A stretch of DNA of 9,669 nt from Clostridiales bacterium (GTDB lineage: Bacteria; Bacillota; Clostridia; Lachnospirales; Lachnospiraceae). The position numbers and the translations under genes are program-made. How positions within the stretch are numbered: position 1 is the stretch's first letter; the number at the start of each line of letters is the position of its first letter. The notes below the pieces were generated by a model, which made no database searches, was not told the DNA's origin, and saw only the letters and a list, made by a program, of their open reading frames with translations. The DNA lies in NCBI GenBank assembly GCA_021203115.1, contig JAJQBV010000237.1:1-9669 (forward strand), written 5' to 3'. This document shows positions 7,118 through 9,669 of this stretch, in pieces.

Positions 7118-7126
7118 GATCACCTC
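7118..7126 (-). promoter_or_regulatory. Extended ribosome binding site of mscS
   Basis: GAGGTGATC is a 9-nt match to the complement of the 16S rRNA 3' end, ending 3 nt before the ATG at 7114 with the core GAGG 8 nt away. It contains the in-frame GTG at 7123-7121, which rules that codon out as a start. Strong initiation is expected. Confidence 0.8.
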
Positions 7127-7154
7127 ATACCCTCTGAGAAATCATGGTAATGAT

Positions 7155-8393
7155 TCAGCGCAAAGAATGTATAAACAGGCCGCTGCGCAGTTTCGGCTCA
7201 AACCATGTAGACTTCGGGGGCATGAGAAGCCCGGCATCCGCCACCGCAAACAGTTCCTGAATCGATGTCGGATACATGGCAAACGCAGCCTTCGCATCCG
7301 CATGGCAGCGGCGCTCCAGCTCATCCATTCCCCGGATCCCGCCGACAAAATCAATTCTGGCGTCAACCTTCGGGTCCTCAATCCCCAGCACCGGCGTCAG
7401 CAGCAGATCCTGCAAAAGCGAGACATCCAGTCCCTTCACGGGATCGTCCGGAATATCCTCCGGCCGGATGGTGCACAGATACCATTTCTCGTCCAGATAC
7501 ATAGTAAAAGTCCCCTTTCGGTCCGGTTTTCTCTCCGTGCCTTTCCGCAAAGAGACATCAAAAATCTTTTTCATGGCATCGAGGAAGTCTTCCGAAGACA
7601 GGCCGTTCAAATCCCGCACCACGCGGTTATAATCCATGATGCGAAGTTCCTCATCCGGGAAGAGCACCGAGAGGAAGTAGTTAAACTCCTCTGTGCCGAC
7701 ATAATCCGGATGCTGCCCGCGGCGCTTCACGCCCACCTTGACAGCGGAAGCCGCACGGTGATGTCCGTCCGCGATATAAATCTGTCCGATTCCGGCAAAC
7801 GCCTCCTCGATCGCCTGAACATCCGCATCCCCGTCGATAATCCACACCCGATGGCCAATTCCGTCCGGCGATGTAAAATCGTACTCTGGCACGGACTCCT
7901 TCACACGGTTTACCACCGCATTCACCGCATCATTAGAACGGTACGCCAGAAAAATCGGGCCGGTCTGCGCATCGCAGATATCCACATGGCGGATGCGGTC
8001 CTGCTCTTTTTCCTCGCGGGTATTCTCGTGTTTTTTGATCACCCCGTTCAGGTAATCATCGATGGCGGCACAGGCCGCAATCCCGGTCTGCGTCCTCCCG
8101 TCCATGGTCAGCTCGTAGATATAATAACAGGGCTTCTCCTCTGTGATAAAATCCCCTGCTTTAACCATATCCCAGAGGATATCATGCGCCTTTTGGTACA
8201 CCTCCGGCGCATACATATCCATCGAATCCTCAAACTGCGTCTCCGCGCGGTCTATCCGAAGGAAGGACTCCGGCTCGCGCAGAACCTCCGCCTTCGCCTC
8301 CTCGCGGTTGTACACATCATAGGGGAGCGCCGCAATGCGCGGCGCCTTCTCCCGGCACGGCCGGATCGCCGCAAACGGTTTGATATCTGCCAT
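7155..8393 (-). CDS. DUF1015 family protein, paired with serA
   Basis: A 412-residue soluble protein of the DUF1015 family. Visible conserved blocks are the N-terminal RPCREKAPRIAALPYDVYN (11-29), IKKHENTREEKEQDR (119-133), and IYIADGHHRAASA (205-217). The DGHHR motif resembles the phosphate-binding motif of the ParB/sulfiredoxin-like fold, to which the archaeal serine kinase SerK belongs; this likeness is my inference. The gene starts 11 nt after serA with AAAGGAG 6 nt before the ATG, so the two are almost surely co-transcribed. From that context, a role in phosphoserine or serine metabolism is plausible (a kinase or phosphatase-like step or a regulator), but the reaction is not shown by the sequence. 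No membrane segment or signal peptide is present. Confidence 0.88.
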   Translation of the reverse strand: MADIKPFAAIRPCREKAPRIAALPYDVYNREEAKAEVLREPESFLRIDRAETQFEDSMDMYAPEVYQKAHDILWDMVKAGDFITEEKPCYYIYELTMDGRTQTGIAACAAIDDYLNGVIKKHENTREEKEQDRIRHVDICDAQTGPIFLAYRSNDAVNAVVNRVKESVPEYDFTSPDGIGHRVWIIDGDADVQAIEEAFAGIGQIYIADGHHRAASAVKVGVKRRGQHPDYVGTEEFNYFLSVLFPDEELRIMDYNRVVRDLNGLSSEDFLDAMKKIFDVSLRKGTERKPDRKGTFTMYLDEKWYLCTIRPEDIPDDPVKGLDVSLLQDLLLTPVLGIEDPKVDARIDFVGGIRGMDELERRCHADAKAAFAMYPTSIQELFAVADAGLLMPPKSTWFEPKLRSGLFIHSLR

Positions 8394-8404
8394 ATCCGAC
8401 TCCT

Positions 8405-9568
8405 TTATTTGATGACGCGAGCCCGCAGCACACCCTCAATGTTCTTCAGCTTTTCCACGATCTCCGGCGTCACCGGGGTATCCAGATCCAGCAGGGAGTA
8501 GGCATACTCTCCGCGGCTCTTGTTCGTCATATCCGAGATGTTGATGCCCGCATCCCCGCACACCGCGGTATACTGGCTGATCGTGTTCTTGACATTTTTG
8601 TGGATCACCGCGATCCGACCTGCGCTGGTGCACACGCCCATGCTGCAGTCCGGATAGTTGACGGAATGCGCAATATTGCCGTTCTGAATGTAATCAATGA
8701 TCTCATTCACCGCCATGATCGCACAGTTGTCCTCGGACTCCTCCGTGGATGCCCCGAGATGCGGAATCACAAGACACCCCTTGGCTCCCGCTGTCGTCGG
8801 GTTCGGGAAATCGACCACATATTTGCGGATCTTCCCGGCCGCCAGAGCTTCCACCATCGCTTCCTCGTCCACCAGCGTGTCACGGGCGAAATTCAGCACC
8901 ACCGCGTTCTCCTTCATGGAAGCAATCGCCTCTCTGCTGATCATCCCTCTGGTGGAATCCATCAGCGGGACATGGATGGTGATGAAATCACAATTCTTAT
9001 AAATATCCTCCGCAGAATACACATGCTGTACGCTGTTGGAGACATTCCATGCGGAATTCAGGGAGAGGTACGGATCGTAGCCCAGAACCTTCATTCCGAG
9101 GGCAACCGCCGCATTGGCAATCCGCACGCCGATCGCGCCGAGGCCGATCACGCCCAGCGTTTTCCCCATGATCTCGGTTCCGGCAAAAGCCTTTTTCGCC
9201 TTCTCTGCCGCCTTCGCAATTCCGGTATCGTCCTTATTCTCAATCACCCAGTCCATACCGCCCTTGATGTCACGGCAGGCCAGAAGCATACCGGCAATCA
9301 CAAGCTCCTTCACGCCGTTGGCGTTGGCGCCGGGCGTGTTAAAGACGACAATGCCCTGCTGCGCACATTTATCCAGCGGAATATTGTTGACTCCGGCTCC
9401 TGCGCGGGCAACCGCCAGAAGGGAATCCGGAAGCTCAAGGTCATGCATGGCCGCGCTGCGGACCAGCGCCACCTCCGCCTCATTCAAATCATCTGTCTTC
9501 TCATAATTATCCGGCAGCAGCTCCAGTCCGCATGCCGCAATCGGATTTAAGCAGGTATATTTTACCAT
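8405..9568 (-). CDS. serA: D-3-phosphoglycerate dehydrogenase with ACT domain
   Basis: SerA oxidises 3-phosphoglycerate to 3-phosphohydroxypyruvate with NAD, the first step of serine synthesis. In the 387-residue form the substrate domain shows RAGAGVNNIPLDKC (55-68) and NTPGANANGVKELVIAGML (77-95), the Rossmann motif is GLGAIG (142-147) with Asp165 at the end of the second strand, the catalytic Arg is Arg229 in NFARDTLVDEEA, and His270 is in PHLGAST. The usual glutamate of the Arg-Glu-His triad is missing: the region reads YVVDFPNPTTAG (250-261). An ACT domain occupies about 318-387, suggesting control by serine or another amino acid. The frame is open to an ATG at 9592, but ATG 9568 has GAGGG (9581-9577) 8 nt upstream and begins MVKYTCLNPI as in relatives. 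A serC gene upstream would be usual but is not in the window. Confidence 0.95.
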   Translation of the reverse strand: MVKYTCLNPIAACGLELLPDNYEKTDDLNEAEVALVRSAAMHDLELPDSLLAVARAGAGVNNIPLDKCAQQGIVVFNTPGANANGVKELVIAGMLLACRDIKGGMDWVIENKDDTGIAKAAEKAKKAFAGTEIMGKTLGVIGLGAIGVRIANAAVALGMKVLGYDPYLSLNSAWNVSNSVQHVYSAEDIYKNCDFITIHVPLMDSTRGMISREAIASMKENAVVLNFARDTLVDEEAMVEALAAGKIRKYVVDFPNPTTAGAKGCLVIPHLGASTEESEDNCAIMAVNEIIDYIQNGNIAHSVNYPDCSMGVCTSAGRIAVIHKNVKNTISQYTAVCGDAGINISDMTNKSRGEYAYSLLDLDTPVTPEIVEKLKNIEGVLRARVIK

Positions 9569-9592
9569 TTCAAGCACCCTCTTTTCTGTCAT

Positions 9593-9669
9593 TTATAGTT
9601 TAGTTACTATTCACGGCCCTCCACCCTAGTGTTAGAATATATTTAGTACAAAACAAAATGAGATATCCC
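9593..9669. other. AT-rich intergenic segment upstream of serA
   Basis: This edge segment holds no coding frame I can support. On the minus strand it includes AGGGTGG (9627-9621) and several weak promoter-like hexamers, none convincing. It probably belongs to the leader or promoter region of serA, or to the gap after the preceding gene. Confidence 0.4.

Noticed and set aside
7140..7155. AATCAT/ATGATT inverted repeat after the DUF1015 stop as a terminator
   Set aside because: The 6-bp stem is almost all A-T with a 4-nt loop and no U-run, and mscS follows within 40 nt; too weak to call.
7113..8501. Long plus-strand open frame of 462 codons opposite the DUF1015 gene
   Set aside because: It is the antisense shadow of a gene with clear family motifs, its translation is His/Arg/Leu-rich without recognisable domains, and no ribosome binding site or promoter was seen.
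8600..9550. Plus-strand open frame of 316 codons opposite serA
   Set aside because: Antisense shadow of serA; low-complexity basic translation, no domain, no initiation signal.
9614..9630. AGGGTGG upstream of serA as a T-box antiterminator
   Set aside because: Only the first 7 bases match the 14-base T-box consensus, there is no terminator stem with U-run before serA, and the specifier region would lie outside the window.

Overview
The window reads as a stretch of core chromosome from a Gram-positive Firmicute, most likely a Lachnospiraceae-type Clostridium. Every convincing gene lies on the minus strand. Strong AGGAGG-like ribosome binding sites precede nearly all of them, one gene starts with TTG, and the order serA, DUF1015 gene, mscS, csp, M16C peptidase, era, yqzL-like, recO, lipoprotein, glyQS is all housekeeping content. 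I see no transposase, integrase, phage gene, CRISPR array, rRNA or tRNA.

Layout in the direction of transcription (high to low coordinates): (1) 9568-7155 holds serA (3-phosphoglycerate dehydrogenase with an ACT domain) and, 11 nt later, a DUF1015 protein; they look like one serine-linked transcription unit. (2) 7114-6179 is an MscS-type mechanosensitive channel whose start is set by a ribosome binding site nearly identical to the anti-SD complement. (3) 6137-5854 is a small cold-shock protein gene with its own good promoter (TTGACA, 17 nt, TACTTT) and a short leader containing a perfect hairpin. (4) 5746-1008 is a tightly packed group: an M16C zinc metallopeptidase starting at TTG, the ribosome-assembly GTPase era (ATGA overlap), a 61-residue YqzL-like protein, and recO, whose start lies inside the yqzL-like frame. 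It ends in a hairpin whose first arm contains the recO stop codon. (5) 926-282 is a secreted lipoprotein gene interrupted by a single in-frame TAA at codon 49. (6) 233 to the window edge is the first 77 codons of the glycyl-tRNA synthetase gene glyQS.

The genes serve serine synthesis, osmotic safety, RNA chaperoning, peptide breakdown, ribosome maturation, recombination repair and glycine charging. This is mostly an ordinary region. The points that merit a second look are the nonsense codon in the lipoprotein gene, the yqzL-like/recO overlap, the csp leader hairpin, the SerA active site that lacks the usual glutamate, and the DUF1015 partner of serA. I found no convincing new multi-gene system.
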